DNA of 64,000 nt from Burkholderia sp. USMB20 (GCF_000949135.2 NZ_JTAN02000019.1:744001-808000); one strand, 5' to 3'. Numbered from the stretch's first letter, positions 35,245 through 46,463 are shown. The notes: generated from the sequence alone by a model not told the origin. Made by a program: numbers and translations.

Positions 35245-36186
35245 ATGAAGATGCAGCGATTCTGGCGTGCGCTCGCGCTCGCGGGCCTGCTTGCCGCGGG
35301 CGCGACCGCGCGCGCGGAAGATGCGCCGTCCACGCCGCCGCGCGTCGAGCCGTTCGCGCCGGCCCGACTGACCGGCACGCTCGCGAAGGTGCGCAGCAGC
35401 GGCACGATCGCGCTCGGCTATCGCGACGCGTCGATCCCGTTCTCGTATCTGAACGCGCGCAACCAGCCGATCGGCTATTCGATCGAGCTCTGCAAGGCGC
35501 TCGTGTCGTCGATCGAGGATGCGGTCAACCGGAACCTGACGATCCGCTGGGTGCCGGTCACGTCCGAGAACCGCATCGACGCGGTGGTCAACGGTACGGT
35601 CGACCTGGAATGCGGCTCCACGACGAGCAACCTGGAGCGCCAGAAGCGCGTGGCGTTCTCGCCGATCATCTTCGTGGCCGGCACGAAGGTGATGGTGAAA
35701 CGCGGCTCGCCGATCCGCTCGTTCCGCGATCTCGCGGGCAAGAAAGTCGCGGTGACGGCCGGCACGACCAACGAGAAGGCGCTGCGCGACCTGGACGCGC
35801 GGTTCAGGCTCGGCATCCAGCTGCAGGTGGTGCCGGATCACGCGCAGGGCTTCGCGCTCGTCGCGAGCGGCGGCGCCGATGCGTTCGCGACCGACGACGT
35901 GCTGCTGTACGGCCTGATCGCCGTGAATGCGGGCAAGGGCGGCCAGTACGACGTGGTCGGCGACTTCCTGTCCTACGACCCGTACGGCATCATGTTCCGC
36001 AAGGACGATCCGCAGCTCGCGCAGGTCGTGAAGAGCACGTTCGAGGAACTGGCCGTCGACGGCGAGATCACGCGCCAGTACAAGCGCTGGTTCCTGCGCC
36101 CGCTTCCGTCGGGCATGAGCCTCAACCTGCCGATGAGCCCGCAGCTGGAGACCATCATCGAGACGATCGGCGTCAAGGGCGAATGA
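35245..36186 (+). CDS. Periplasmic amino acid-binding protein (GltI-like), orphan
   Basis: The 313-residue protein has a signal peptide (FWRALALAGLLAAGATARA, probable cleavage before EDAPS). The family-3 solute-binding fold is shown by SSGTIALGYRDASIPFSYL, RIDAVVNGTVDLECGSTTSN and VAVTAGTTNEKAL. The ligand is likely glutamate or aspartate. No ABC permease or ATPase gene follows; the next gene is uvrA on the other strand. It seems to belong to the upstream symporter instead, or to lack a partner here. Confidence 0.9.
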   Translation: MKMQRFWRALALAGLLAAGATARAEDAPSTPPRVEPFAPARLTGTLAKVRSSGTIALGYRDASIPFSYLNARNQPIGYSIELCKALVSSIEDAVNRNLTIRWVPVTSENRIDAVVNGTVDLECGSTTSNLERQKRVAFSPIIFVAGTKVMVKRGSPIRSFRDLAGKKVAVTAGTTNEKALRDLDARFRLGIQLQVVPDHAQGFALVASGGADAFATDDVLLYGLIAVNAGKGGQYDVVGDFLSYDPYGIMFRKDDPQLAQVVKSTFEELAVDGEITRQYKRWFLRPLPSGMSLNLPMSPQLETIIETIGVKGE

Positions 36187-36385
36187 GATAGCGCCGCCGT
36201 CTTCCGCTCGACCGGGACGAGCCGTTCCTGTCGCGCGTGATGCGGCGGCGTCACCGGCGTCCCCGGCGTCACCTACGTTGCACGGCAGCCGCGACGCATC
36301 CGGCCACGCTATCCCGGGCAGCCATGTATTCATGCCGGGTGCCCGATCGACGGGATGTCGCAGCGGCCGATCGCACGGACGAATG

Positions 36386-36424
36386 CAAAAGCGGCCCCGG
36401 TGCCTGCCCAGACACCGGGGCCGC
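36386..36424 (-). terminator. Terminator of the uvrA gene
   Basis: Read on the minus strand, a 12-bp perfect stem (GCGGCCCCGGTG with CACCGGGGCCGC) is followed by TTTTGC. It starts 19 bases after the uvrA stop at 36443. Confidence 0.8.
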
Positions 36425-36442
36425 TCACCGGCAGCACCGCGT

Positions 36443-39400
36443 TCAACCGACCCGCACTTCTCCCGGCTGCTCCGCTTCGCCGTCTTGCGCCGCCGTTCGC
36501 GCCAGCACCGGCTTCAGCGCGTGCCCGGTATGGCTCGCCTTCACCTGCGCGAGCCCTTCCGGCGGCGCCGCCGCGACGATCGTGCCGCCGCCCACGCCGC
36601 CTTCCGGACCGAGATCGATGATCCAGTCGGCTTCCGCGATCACGTCGAGGTCGTGTTCGATCACGACGACGCTATGCCCGCCGTCGACCAGCCGGTGCAG
36701 CACGCGGATCAGCTTCGCGACGTCGGCCATGTGCAGGCCGACCGTCGGCTCGTCGAGCACGTACAGCGTGTGCGGCGCCTTCTGGCCGCGCCGCGTGATG
36801 TCGTCGCGCACCTTCGTGAGCTCGGTCACGAGCTTGATCCGCTGCGCCTCGCCGCCGGACAGCGTCGGCGACGGCTGGCCGAGCGTCAGGTAGCCGAGGC
36901 CGACGTCCTTCATCAGCTGCAGCGGATGCGCGATGTTCGAAATCGGTGCGAAAAATTCCACCGCTTCGTCGATCTCCATCGTCAGCACGTCGCCGATGTT
37001 CCGGCCGCGCCACGTGACCGCGAGCGTCTCCGGATTGAAGCGCTGCCCGTGGCACACGTCGCACGGCACCTTCACGTCGGGCAGGAAGCTCATCCCGATC
37101 GTGCGCACGCCTTGCCCTTCACAGGCCGGACACCGCCCGTCGCCGGTGTTGAACGAGAAGCGCGACGCCGTGTAGCCGCGCGCACGCGCCTCCAGCGTAT
37201 CGGCGAACAGCTTGCGGATCGTGTCCCACACGCCGATGTAGGTGGCCGGGCACGAGCGCGGCGTCTTGCCGATCGGCGTCTGGTCGACTTCGAGCACGCG
37301 GTCGATCTGCTCCCAGCCGCTCAGCGACGCGCAGCCCTGCCACGCATGCGTGACGTTCAGCGACGGCCGCGGCGCGCTGCGTGCGAGCACGCTCGAGCGG
37401 CGGTTCGTGGCCGGCGCATCCTGCTGCGCAGCCTTGCGCGCGCGCCGCGTGGCCGGCGACGACAGCACCGAGCGGCCAACCGCGTCGAGCAGGTTCGTCA
37501 TCAGCACGTCGCGCGCGAGCGTCGACTTGCCCGAGCCGCTGACGCCCGTCACCGCGACGAGCCGCGCGAGCGGAATGCCGACGGTGACGTCACGCAGGTT
37601 GTGCAGCGTCGCGCCGTGCACGGTCAGCCAGCCCTCCGGCACCGCCGGTGCGCCCTTCTTGCCCGCGACGCTCACCGCACGGCGCGGCTGCAGCGGGTGC
37701 GTCATCGGCTGCGCGAGCAGGCGGCCCGTGACCGAATCGGGCTGCGCGGCCAGATCCGCGACCGCCCCTTCGGCGACCAGCGTGCCGCCGCGCTTGCCGG
37801 CGCCCGGGCCGACGTCGATGATGTGGTCGGCGCGGCGAATCGTGTCCTCGTCGTGCTCGACGACGACGAGCGTGTTGCCCTTGTCGCCGAGCTTGCGCAG
37901 CGCGTCCAGCAGGATCTGGTTGTCGCGCGGATGCAGGCCGATGGTCGGCTCGTCGAGCACGTAGCACACGCCCTGCAGGTTGCTGCCGAGCTGCGCGGCG
38001 AGCCGGATGCGCTGCGCTTCGCCACCCGACAGGCTCGGCGCCGCGCGATCGAGGCTCAGGTAGCCGAGCCCGACTTCCTCGAGGAACGCAAGGCGGCTGC
38101 CGATCTCGCTGACGATGTCGCGCGCGATCTGCGCGTCGCGGCCGGTCAGTTCCAGCGCGTCGATCCAGCGGCGCGTATCGGACACCGTCCACTGCGCGAC
38201 CTCGACGATCGGATGCGCGTCGAACGTGACCGCGCGCGCCGACGGGTTCAGGCGCGTGCCGCCGCAATCCGGGCACGGCTCGTTGCCGACGCCTTCCGGT
38301 TCCTGCTCGTCCGACGGCAAGGTCTGTTCGCGGCCGCGATCGTCTCCGGCGAGCACCGTGTCGTCGTACGCCGCGCGCTGTTCACGCGTGAGCGTGACGC
38401 CGGTGCCGACGCAGGTCGTGCACCAGCCGTGCTTGCTGTTGTACGAGAACATCCGCGGATCGAGCTCCGGGTAGCTCGTGCCGCACACCGGGCACGCACG
38501 CTTGACCGACAGCACCTTGACCTCGCCGACGCGCGCGGTCGAATGGTCGTTCTGCATCGCGTGGTGCAGCCCGTCGAGCGGCGCGAGCAGGTGCATCACG
38601 CCCTTGCCGAGCTCGAGCGTCTCGTCGAGCAGGCGCCGCAGCTCGGCCTCGTGGTCCGGCGACACGACGATGTCGGCCACCGGCAGCTCGATCGTATGCT
38701 CGCGGAAGCGGTCGAGCTTCGGCCACGGATCGACCGTGACGAACTCGCCGTCCACGCGCAGATGCGTGCTGCCGCGCGCCTTCGCCCACTTCGCGAGATC
38801 GGTATACACGCCCTTGCGGTTGACGACGAGCGGCGCGAGCAAACCGACGTGCTCGCCGCGATGGTCGCGCAGCAGCTGCGCGGCGATCGATTCGACGGTT
38901 TGCGACGTGACGGGCGTGCCGTCGTGGATGCAGTGCTGCAGGCCGAGCTTCACGTACAGCAGCCGCAGGAAGTGCCAGACTTCGGACGTGGTCGCGACCG
39001 TGCTCTTGCGGCCGCCGCGCGACAGCCGCTGCTCGATCGCGACCGTCGGCGGAATGCCATATACGGCGTCCACTTCCGGCCGCCCGGCCGGCTGCACGAT
39101 CGAGCGCGCATACGCGTTCAGCGATTCGAGGTAGCGGCGCTGGCCTTCGTGGAACAGGATGTCGAACGCGAGCGTCGACTTGCCGGAACCCGACACGCCG
39201 GTGATCACGTTGAACTTGCCGTGCGGGATGTCGACGTCGAGCGCCTTCAGGTTGTGCTCGCGCGCGTTGACGATCCGCACGACGTCCTCGCCCTCGATCG
39301 CGCGCCGCTCGCGGGCGGCGTTCAGCACGGCCTGCAGCGGCACGCCTTCGTCGGCGAGCGCGGCTTCGCCGTCCATCGCGCGGTCGTACTGCAGCAGCGC

Positions 39401-42337
39401 GACGCCGGTGTGCGATTGCGCGCACGCCTTCACGTCGTCGGGCGTGCCCGCGCACAGCACGAGGCCGCCGCCGTCGCCGCCTTCCGGGCCGAGATCGATC
39501 AGCCAGTCGGCCGCGCGGATCACGTCGAGGTTGTGCTCGATCACGATCAGCGAATGGCCGGCCGCGAGCAGCTTGCCGAATGCCTGCATCAGTTTCGCGA
39601 TATCGTCGAAGTGCAGCCCGGTGGTCGGTTCGTCGAACATGAACAGCTTCGCGCGCGCGATGCGCGCCTCTTCGCTGGCGACCCGGCGCCCGCCTGCCGC
39701 GGCCGCCGATTCGGCGAGGAAGCCGGCCAGCTTCAGCCGCTGCGCTTCGCCGCCCGACAGCGTCGGCACCGGCTGGCCGAGCTTCACGTATTCGAGGCCG
39801 ACGTCGACGATCGGCTGCAGCACGCGCAGCACCTCGGCGTCGGTCGCGAAGAACGCGGCCGCCTCGCTGACGGTCAGGTCGAGCACGTCGGCGATGTTCA
39901 GCGCGCGGCCGTCGCGCTCGATGCGCACTTCGAGAATCTCGGCGCGGTAGCGGCTGCCGTCGCAATCCGGGCAACGCAGGTAGACGTCGCTCAGGAACTG
40001 CATCTCGATGTGCTCGAAACCCGAGCCGCCGCAGGTCGGGCAACGGCCGTCGCCCGAGTTGAAGCTGAACGTGCCGGCGCCGTAGCCGCGCTGCAGCGCG
40101 AGCGGCGCCTTCGCGAACAGCTTGCGGATCTCGTCGAACGCGCCGACGTAGCTGGCCGGGTTCGAGCGCGTGGTCTTGCCGATCGGCGACTGGTCGACGA
40201 ACACGACGTCACCGACCTGGTCGGCCCCCGTGAGCGTGCGGAACGCGCCCGGCGACTCGGTCGCCTTGCCGTGGTGGCGCGCCATCGCCGGATAGAGCAC
40301 GTCCTGCAGCAGCGTCGACTTGCCGGAGCCCGACACGCCCGTCACGCACACGAGCCGCTGCAGCGGAATCTCGACCGTCACGTTACGCAGGTTGTGCTCG
40401 GTCGCGCCTTCGAGCACGATGCGCGGCGTGTTCGCGTCGACCGGGCGGCGCGCCCAGTTCGACGCATGCGCGACGTGCTTGCGGCCGCCGAGATATTCGC
40501 CCGTCAGCGTGCGCGCGGCACGGATGTCGGCCGGCGTGCCGTCGTAGACGATCGTGCCGCCGCGCTCGCCGGGACCCGGGCCCATGTCGATCAGCCGGTC
40601 GGCCGCGAGCATCACCGACGGATCGTGCTCGACGACGACCAGCGTATTGCCCGCGTCGCGCAGCCGCTGCATCGCCTCGACGATTCGCGTGAGGTCGCGC
40701 GGATGCAGCCCGATGCTCGGCTCGTCGAGCACGAACAGCGTTTTCGTGAGCGAGGTGCCGAGCGCGGTGGTCAGGTTGATCCGCTGCACCTCGCCGCCCG
40801 ACAGCGTGCGGCTCTGCCGGTCGAGCGTCAGGTAGCCGAGCCCCACGTCGCACAGGTATTTCAGGCGCGTGCGCACCTCGGCGAGCAGCAGTTTCAGCGC
40901 ATCGTCGAGCAGCGCACTCGGCAGCGTGATCTCGTCGAAGAAGCGGCGGATGCGCTCGATCGGCAGCAGCATCAGGTCGTGCACCGTCAGGCCCGGCAGC
41001 GCTTCGAGCTGCGCGCGCGTCCAGTCGACGCCGCGCGGCATGAAACGATCGGCGGGCGCGAGCACCGCATCGGCGTTCGCCTTCGAGCCGAGCCGCCACT
41101 GCAGCGATTCCGTCTTCAGGCGCGCGCCGCCGCAGACCTCGCACGGCGTGTAGCTGCGGTACTTCGACAGCAGCACGCGGATATGCATCTTGTACGCTTT
41201 CGATTCGAGATAGCCGAAGAAGCGTTTCACGCCGTACCACTGGCTCTGCCATTTGCCGTTCCAGTCCGGCGAGCCGTTGATCACCCAGTCGCGCTCGGCG
41301 TCGGTCAGGTCGGACCACGGCGTGTCGCGGCGGATGTCGGCCTTCGCCGCGTAGCGCATCAGGTCGTCCTGGCACTCCTTCCAGGCGGGCGTCTGCATCG
41401 GCTTGATCGCGCCGCCGCGCAGCGTCTTGCGCGCGTCGGGGATCACCAGGCCGAGATCGACGCCGATCACGCGGCCGAAGCCGCGGCAGGTCTCGCACGC
41501 GCCGTAGGCCGAGTTGAACGAGAACAGCGCCGCCTGCGGCTCCGCGTAGCGCAGGTCGCTGTCGGGATCGTGCAGCCCGGTGGAGAAACGCCACACCTGC
41601 GGCTCGGCCAGCGCGTTTTCCGCTTCCGGCGCGAGCACGTAGACGTTCACGCGGCCGCCGCCGCGCTTCAGCGACGCCTCGATCGCCTCGACCACGCGCA
41701 CCTTGTCGGCCTGCTGCACGCGGAAGCGGTCGGCCACCACGTCGAGCAGCTTGCGCGGGCCGGTCGGCGACGCGACTTCGCGCTGCGCCTGCACGCGCGT
41801 GTAGCCGCTCGCGGACAGCCACTGCGCGATTTCCTCGTCGGACACGCTTTCCGGCAGCTCGACCGGGAACGTGACGACGACGCGCGGATCGTCGGCGCGC
41901 GTGCGCTCGACGAGTTCCGCGTAGATCGTCTCCGGCGTGTCATGCCGCACCTGCCGCGCGGTCTGGCGGTCGAACAGCTCGGCCGCGCGCGCGTACAGCA
42001 GCTTCAGGTGATCGTTGAGCTCGGTCATCGTGCCGACCGTCGAACGCGAGCTGCGGACCGGGTTGGTCTGGTCGATCGCGATCGCGGGCGGCACGCCGTC
42101 GACGCGCTCGACCTGCGGACGGTCCATCCGGTCGAGGAACTGCCGCGCGTACGCGCTGAAGGTTTCGACGTAGCGCCGCTGGCCTTCCGCGTACAGCGTG
42201 TCGAACACGAGGCTCGACTTGCCGGAGCCCGACGGGCCGGTGACGACCGTCATTTCGCCGGTGCGCAGGTCGAGATCGAGGTTCTTGAGGTTGTGCTGAC
42301 GTGCTCCGCGAATGCGGATCAGATTGCTGGATGACAA
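36443..42337 (-). CDS. uvrA: Double-length excinuclease UvrA (tandem fusion of two UvrA units)
   Basis: The protein has 1,964 residues, about twice normal UvrA (940). Four ABC ATPase cassettes are visible. Walker A loops lie near residues 40, 672, 1050 and 1600 (GPSGSGKSS then three GVSGSGKST). Signature LSGGE motifs lie near 512, 859, 1435 and 1824, each followed by a DEP Walker B. Zinc modules of the CPxC type occur in both halves. UvrA scans DNA for helix-distorting lesions and loads UvrB. The start appears to be a TTG at 42337, since the next Met is inside the first ATPase. A perfect LexA box lies 128 bases upstream. Confidence 0.9.
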   Translation of the reverse strand: MSSSNLIRIRGARQHNLKNLDLDLRTGEMTVVTGPSGSGKSSLVFDTLYAEGQRRYVETFSAYARQFLDRMDRPQVERVDGVPPAIAIDQTNPVRSSRSTVGTMTELNDHLKLLYARAAELFDRQTARQVRHDTPETIYAELVERTRADDPRVVVTFPVELPESVSDEEIAQWLSASGYTRVQAQREVASPTGPRKLLDVVADRFRVQQADKVRVVEAIEASLKRGGGRVNVYVLAPEAENALAEPQVWRFSTGLHDPDSDLRYAEPQAALFSFNSAYGACETCRGFGRVIGVDLGLVIPDARKTLRGGAIKPMQTPAWKECQDDLMRYAAKADIRRDTPWSDLTDAERDWVINGSPDWNGKWQSQWYGVKRFFGYLESKAYKMHIRVLLSKYRSYTPCEVCGGARLKTESLQWRLGSKANADAVLAPADRFMPRGVDWTRAQLEALPGLTVHDLMLLPIERIRRFFDEITLPSALLDDALKLLLAEVRTRLKYLCDVGLGYLTLDRQSRTLSGGEVQRINLTTALGTSLTKTLFVLDEPSIGLHPRDLTRIVEAMQRLRDAGNTLVVVEHDPSVMLAADRLIDMGPGPGERGGTIVYDGTPADIRAARTLTGEYLGGRKHVAHASNWARRPVDANTPRIVLEGATEHNLRNVTVEIPLQRLVCVTGVSGSGKSTLLQDVLYPAMARHHGKATESPGAFRTLTGADQVGDVVFVDQSPIGKTTRSNPASYVGAFDEIRKLFAKAPLALQRGYGAGTFSFNSGDGRCPTCGGSGFEHIEMQFLSDVYLRCPDCDGSRYRAEILEVRIERDGRALNIADVLDLTVSEAAAFFATDAEVLRVLQPIVDVGLEYVKLGQPVPTLSGGEAQRLKLAGFLAESAAAAGGRRVASEEARIARAKLFMFDEPTTGLHFDDIAKLMQAFGKLLAAGHSLIVIEHNLDVIRAADWLIDLGPEGGDGGGLVLCAGTPDDVKACAQSHTGVALLQYDRAMDGEAALADEGVPLQAVLNAARERRAIEGEDVVRIVNAREHNLKALDVDIPHGKFNVITGVSGSGKSTLAFDILFHEGQRRYLESLNAYARSIVQPAGRPEVDAVYGIPPTVAIEQRLSRGGRKSTVATTSEVWHFLRLLYVKLGLQHCIHDGTPVTSQTVESIAAQLLRDHRGEHVGLLAPLVVNRKGVYTDLAKWAKARGSTHLRVDGEFVTVDPWPKLDRFREHTIELPVADIVVSPDHEAELRRLLDETLELGKGVMHLLAPLDGLHHAMQNDHSTARVGEVKVLSVKRACPVCGTSYPELDPRMFSYNSKHGWCTTCVGTGVTLTREQRAAYDDTVLAGDDRGREQTLPSDEQEPEGVGNEPCPDCGGTRLNPSARAVTFDAHPIVEVAQWTVSDTRRWIDALELTGRDAQIARDIVSEIGSRLAFLEEVGLGYLSLDRAAPSLSGGEAQRIRLAAQLGSNLQGVCYVLDEPTIGLHPRDNQILLDALRKLGDKGNTLVVVEHDEDTIRRADHIIDVGPGAGKRGGTLVAEGAVADLAAQPDSVTGRLLAQPMTHPLQPRRAVSVAGKKGAPAVPEGWLTVHGATLHNLRDVTVGIPLARLVAVTGVSGSGKSTLARDVLMTNLLDAVGRSVLSSPATRRARKAAQQDAPATNRRSSVLARSAPRPSLNVTHAWQGCASLSGWEQIDRVLEVDQTPIGKTPRSCPATYIGVWDTIRKLFADTLEARARGYTASRFSFNTGDGRCPACEGQGVRTIGMSFLPDVKVPCDVCHGQRFNPETLAVTWRGRNIGDVLTMEIDEAVEFFAPISNIAHPLQLMKDVGLGYLTLGQPSPTLSGGEAQRIKLVTELTKVRDDITRRGQKAPHTLYVLDEPTVGLHMADVAKLIRVLHRLVDGGHSVVVIEHDLDVIAEADWIIDLGPEGGVGGGTIVAAAPPEGLAQVKASHTGHALKPVLARTAAQDGEAEQPGEVRVG

Positions 42338-42627
42338 TTTGCCTGCCCGTCTGAATGAGTTAGCCGGATTTCACGGTGCCGGAACGCTGCGGCGGATGCC
42401 CGCAGGCGCGGCGCACGTGCCGCACGGGTCATGCCCGCGCCGCTCGAGTTCGACGGATACTATACTGTATATTCATACAGTTTTCCAAGAGCGGCGCGAA
42501 TGCGGGAAACCGCGCCGGATCACGCCGGCTTTTCCGGACGGCGGCTCGATCGTCGACAGCGCGCGCCGAAGGACGCGCGCTTCCGGAGCGTCTGCCGCTC
42601 GCGCTCGCGCCCCGCACCGGCACCGGC
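42338..42627. other. Intergenic region upstream of uvrA with LexA box
   Basis: This 290-base gap lies between the uvrA start and the racemase stop, both on the minus strand. It contains the SOS box at 42465-42480 in a short A+T-rich island, and otherwise GC-rich DNA without convincing coding potential. Confidence 0.6.
42465..42480. promoter_or_regulatory. LexA (SOS) box CTGTATATTCATACAG
   Basis: This is a match to the CTGT-N8-ACAG LexA consensus with the preferred AT-rich centre, flanked as TA...TT. It lies 128 bases upstream of the proposed uvrA start and nothing else is divergent here, so it should place this uvrA under SOS control. Confidence 0.85.
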
Positions 42628-44094
42628 TCAGCCGCCACCCGCCATCGCATACGCAATGCACGTGCGGGCGAGCACGTCGGTCGGATCGACGAGCGTCGCC
42701 CGACGCCCGTCCCGCGCGACATATTCGCCGCCCGGCAGCAGGATCGGCAGCTCGGTGCAACCGAGCACGATCACCCGCACGCCCTCGGCGATCAGCGCGT
42801 CGACGGCGGCGCCGATATCGTCCTTGCACTGTCCGGTCGTGAAACCGGCCTTGACGCCCTGCTTCCCGTAGATTGCTTCCATCACGCGCACCTGCAATGC
42901 GGGCGTCGGTGCAACCTGTCGCAATCCTTGCGATTCCAGCGCCTTCTGGTAGACCCCGCTTTCGATCGTGCCGGAGGTCGCGAGCACGCCGACGTCGCGC
43001 AGCCCCGGATACGTATCGCGCAGATGCGCGACCGTGACGGTCAGCATGTTGACGACCGGAATGCCGAGGTACGGCTGGATCCGCTCGACGAACGCATGCG
43101 CGGTGTTGCACGGAATCGCGATGACGTCGGCATCGCCGTCCTCGAGTTTCTTGCAGGTCGCGTACAACGCGATCGTCGGGTCCGTGCCGGTGCCCGTCAG
43201 GTTCTCGGTCCGGTCGGGAATCTGCGGATTCTGCTCGACCAGCAGCTTGATGTGTTCCTGATCGCGCGACGCCGGCGTGTTGCGCACGATCTTGTCGAGG
43301 AAATCGACCGTCGCGGCCGGCCCGACGCCGCCGACCACGCCGACCTTGAACGGCGCCGCGCGCGAACCGGCGTGCCCGGTCACCGCGTACTGCGCATACG
43401 CGAGGTTCGAATCCACGAGCGGCACGCGCAGCGGGCCGATGGCGTCCGCGACCAGTGCGATCTCGGTCAGGCCGGGGACGATCACCTGCACGCCCTGATC
43501 GATCAGGTCCGCGCATGCGCGGCGCAGCAGGTCGACCGGCCGGCCGCGCAGATTGCCGCGCTTGATGCCGTCGGCGCCGTAGACGGCTTCCGTCACGAGA
43601 TCGATCCCGTCGTGCGTCCGCGGATGAACGACGTCGAACTGCGGCGACGGGAAATACGTGTCGAAGAGTCGCTTGTCCCGCACGTAGTCGGAAGCCAGCA
43701 CGCCGATGCGCGTCGCGTCCGGGTATTTGCGCCGCACGTGGTAGCGAACGGCTTCGACGATATCGACGATCGGCAGGCGCGTATTCGCCTTCAATTCGTC
43801 GATGAACGTGTGACTCAGGAAACACGGCAGCACGACCGTCGTCACGCCGCGCTTCTCGAACTGCCGGATCATGTCGAACACGTACAGCTTGCGCTCGATG
43901 GTCGCCGCACTGCCGGACCCCGAGCCCTTGAACGGGTATTGCTCGAAGATCATTTCGGCGTGTTCCTCGTCGGACGACGCCGGCGTCGCCTTCACCATCT
44001 TGAAGAACACGTCGGCACTGCCCAGCGGCCCCAGGCCGCCGATCACGCCGAATTTCCTCCGCGCATTCACGCCATCCGTATCCGTGCGCATCAT
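42628..44094 (-). CDS. Tandem two-domain aspartate/glutamate racemase
   Basis: The 488-residue protein consists of two Asp/Glu racemase domains (about 10-235 and 248-485), each with the N-terminal FGVIGGLGP or VGVVGGVGP loop. The second domain keeps both catalytic cysteines: Cys329 in IAIPCNTAH and Cys446 in VLGCTEL. The first keeps one (Cys91 in VVLPCFLSH) but has PGLTEI (207-212) where the second Cys should be. So only the C-terminal half can work by the two-base mechanism. The ATG overlaps the symporter stop (ATGA), so it forms an operon with a DAACS transporter and probably racemises the imported amino acid. Confidence 0.85.
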   Translation of the reverse strand: MMRTDTDGVNARRKFGVIGGLGPLGSADVFFKMVKATPASSDEEHAEMIFEQYPFKGSGSGSAATIERKLYVFDMIRQFEKRGVTTVVLPCFLSHTFIDELKANTRLPIVDIVEAVRYHVRRKYPDATRIGVLASDYVRDKRLFDTYFPSPQFDVVHPRTHDGIDLVTEAVYGADGIKRGNLRGRPVDLLRRACADLIDQGVQVIVPGLTEIALVADAIGPLRVPLVDSNLAYAQYAVTGHAGSRAAPFKVGVVGGVGPAATVDFLDKIVRNTPASRDQEHIKLLVEQNPQIPDRTENLTGTGTDPTIALYATCKKLEDGDADVIAIPCNTAHAFVERIQPYLGIPVVNMLTVTVAHLRDTYPGLRDVGVLATSGTIESGVYQKALESQGLRQVAPTPALQVRVMEAIYGKQGVKAGFTTGQCKDDIGAAVDALIAEGVRVIVLGCTELPILLPGGEYVARDGRRATLVDPTDVLARTCIAYAMAGGG

Positions 44095-45371
44095 GCGTTC
44101 AGCTCCGGCTGCTCGAATACGGCGTCCTGCGACTGCGCGGCGCGCCGGCTCTCCCACTTCGCGATCACCGCCGTCGCCACGCTGTTGCCGATCACGTTGG
44201 TCATCGTGCGGCCCATGTCGAGGATCTGGTCGATCGCGAGCACCATCGCGACGCCGGCCACCGGCAGATGGAACATCGGCGCGACCGCCGCGACCACGAC
44301 CACCGAGCCGCGCGGCACGCTCGCCATGCCCTTGCTGCTCAGCATCAGCACCAGCAGCATGAACACCTGCTCCGACAGCGGCATGTGCACGCCGAACGCC
44401 TGCGCGATGAAGATGGCCGCGAACGCCTGATACATCATCGATCCGTCGAGGTTGAACGCGTAGCCGAGCGGCAGCGTGAAGCCCACCACCTTCTTGTCGA
44501 CGCCGAAGCGCTCGAGCTGCTCGGTCAGGCGCGGATAGGCGGCCTCGCTGCTGGCGGTCGAGAACGCGATCAGCGCGGGCTCGCGCACGGCCTTCAGCAG
44601 GCTCCCGACGCGCCGCCCGAGAAACACGTAGCCGACGCCGATCAGGATCGCCCAAAGGACCAGCAAGCCGAGATAGAACGCGCCGATCAGCTTCCCGTAC
44701 GTATAGATCACGTCGAGCCCGCGCAGCGTGACCGACGATGCGATCGCACCGAACACGCCGAGCGGCGCCGCGCGCATCACGTAGTTCGTCAGGCGCAGCA
44801 TCACCGGCACCATCCCGTCGATCGACTGGATCACGACGCTAACGCGCGGGTCGCGCTTCAACGCACTCAGCGCGACGCCGAGAAAGATCGAGAACACCAG
44901 GATCTGCAGGATGTCGTTGCGCGCCATCGCGTCGAGCAGGCTGGTCGGGAACGCATGCGTGATCACGTCCCGGGCGTTCAGCGCGGCGGTGTTCAGTCCG
45001 GTGTTGACCTCACCCGCGCTCGCCACGAGGTTCAGGCCGGCGCCCGGCTGCAGCGCATTGGCCATCACGAGGCCGAGACTCAACGAAATCAGCGACGCGC
45101 AGACGAACCAGCCGAGCGAGCGCAGGCCGATGCGGCCGACGTCCTCGCCGCTGTCCATGCCGGCCAGGCCGGACACGAGCGTCACGAACACCAGCGGCGC
45201 GATGATCATCTTGATCAGGCGCAGGAAGATGTCGGTGACGATCGAGAAGTAGCCGGCGATCGTCTTGAGGGTGGCCGGGTCCGCGATGTTGGCGTGGCAC
45301 GCATAACCGGCGACGACACCGAGGATCATGCCGACTGCGATGCTTAAGGTGAGGCGATTTTTCATGTCCAT
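44091..45371 (-). CDS. Dicarboxylate/amino acid:cation symporter (DAACS)
   Basis: The 426-residue protein has the DAACS motifs AFSTASSEAAYPRLTEQL, YAFNLDGSMMYQAFAAIF and DMGRTMTNVIGNSVATAVIA. It is the third member of this family in 16 kb. It is translationally coupled to the two-domain racemase gene and preceded by a LysR gene on the same strand. The likely substrate is glutamate, aspartate or a related amino acid. Confidence 0.9.
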   Translation of the reverse strand: MDMKNRLTLSIAVGMILGVVAGYACHANIADPATLKTIAGYFSIVTDIFLRLIKMIIAPLVFVTLVSGLAGMDSGEDVGRIGLRSLGWFVCASLISLSLGLVMANALQPGAGLNLVASAGEVNTGLNTAALNARDVITHAFPTSLLDAMARNDILQILVFSIFLGVALSALKRDPRVSVVIQSIDGMVPVMLRLTNYVMRAAPLGVFGAIASSVTLRGLDVIYTYGKLIGAFYLGLLVLWAILIGVGYVFLGRRVGSLLKAVREPALIAFSTASSEAAYPRLTEQLERFGVDKKVVGFTLPLGYAFNLDGSMMYQAFAAIFIAQAFGVHMPLSEQVFMLLVLMLSSKGMASVPRGSVVVVAAVAPMFHLPVAGVAMVLAIDQILDMGRTMTNVIGNSVATAVIAKWESRRAAQSQDAVFEQPELNA

Positions 45372-45548
45372 TCGTCCTTGGGTGGCACCCGGCCGCCGGA
45401 AGGCGGCGAGCGCTGCGAAGAAGGCCGCGCGACGCCGGTCGCGCGTCGCATGTGCCGTTGGAACGAATGGTAGGGACGGTCGAAAAAGCCGTGATGCCGG
45501 TGCGACATGGCGGTATGCGAGCGCCGCATAACGCGGGAAAACCCTGAT

Positions 45549-46463
45549 TCAGCCGAGCCGGGCAGGCGCCGCGCGCAGATGCTGCCAGAGGGTGTCGAGG
45601 AATTCGCTGCGATTGGACACGTCGCGATACACGCGCAGCTCGACGTCCAGGTTCCACGCTGCCGGGCCGGCCGGCACGAGGTCGCCGGCCGCCAGTTCGG
45701 CGGCGATCGCGCTGCGGGGCAGCCACGCGACGCCCTCGCCTTCCATCACGAGCTTCTTGAGCACTTCGGCCATGTCGGACTCGTAGTGCAGCTGCAAGGC
45801 CGGCGCATCCGGTGCGCGGCCGAGCAGCAGCGCGAGACAGCGGCCGAAGTAGCTGGTTTCCGTGTAGGTAATCAGCGGCAGCGGATTCTGCTTCGTTCCG
45901 GGCAGGCGAAACGCGGGCGCCGATCGACGGTTCGGCCGGCACGCCGGCATCAGCGTGTCGAGGCCCACCGTCAGGTGCGCGTACTTCGCGGGGTCGAGAT
46001 GGAGCGGCAGCTCCGGATGGTGATACGCGAACATCAGCTCGCAGTTGCCGTTGACGAGCATCAGGATCGAGTCGTGGACGTTCGTCGGAATGACACGCGC
46101 GCGCACTTCACCGAAATGCGTCGCGAGCGCCTTGAGCCAGGCCGGCAGGAAACTCAGCGCGATCGTGTGGCCCGCGGCGATCTGCAGGCTCTTGCCGGCG
46201 ATCCGCTGCTCGGTGCGGATGATCGCGCGGGTATCGTACAGGCGGCTGATGACGTCCTCGGCCGTTTCGCGGAACAGGCGCCCTGCCGGCGTCAGCACCG
46301 GCGGAAAGCTGCTGCGGTCGATCAGCTCGGCGCCGATCCACTGCTCGAGCGACTGGATGCGGCGGCTGAAGCCCGATTGCGTGACGTTGCGAAATTCAGC
46401 CGCGCGGGAAAAGCTCTGGTATTGCGCGAGCGCGAGGAAATCCTCGATCCATTTGATTTCCAT
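45549..46463 (-). CDS. LysR-family regulator upstream of the symporter-racemase operon
   Basis: The 304-residue protein begins MEIKWIEDFLALAQYQSFSR with the HTH RAAEFRNVTQSGFSRRIQSL, then a LysR effector domain. It is on the same strand as the symporter, 177 bases away, and is likely to regulate it. The divergent arrangement usual for LysR is absent. Confidence 0.9.
   Translation of the reverse strand: MEIKWIEDFLALAQYQSFSRAAEFRNVTQSGFSRRIQSLEQWIGAELIDRSSFPPVLTPAGRLFRETAEDVISRLYDTRAIIRTEQRIAGKSLQIAAGHTIALSFLPAWLKALATHFGEVRARVIPTNVHDSILMLVNGNCELMFAYHHPELPLHLDPAKYAHLTVGLDTLMPACRPNRRSAPAFRLPGTKQNPLPLITYTETSYFGRCLALLLGRAPDAPALQLHYESDMAEVLKKLVMEGEGVAWLPRSAIAAELAAGDLVPAGPAAWNLDVELRVYRDVSNRSEFLDTLWQHLRAAPARLG

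Noticed and set aside
36278-42334. A 2,018-codon open frame on the plus strand
   Set aside because: It lies exactly antisense to uvrA. It is the mirror of GC-rich codons, is rich in Arg/His/Ala without any domain, and the uvrA frame has four full ATPase cassettes.
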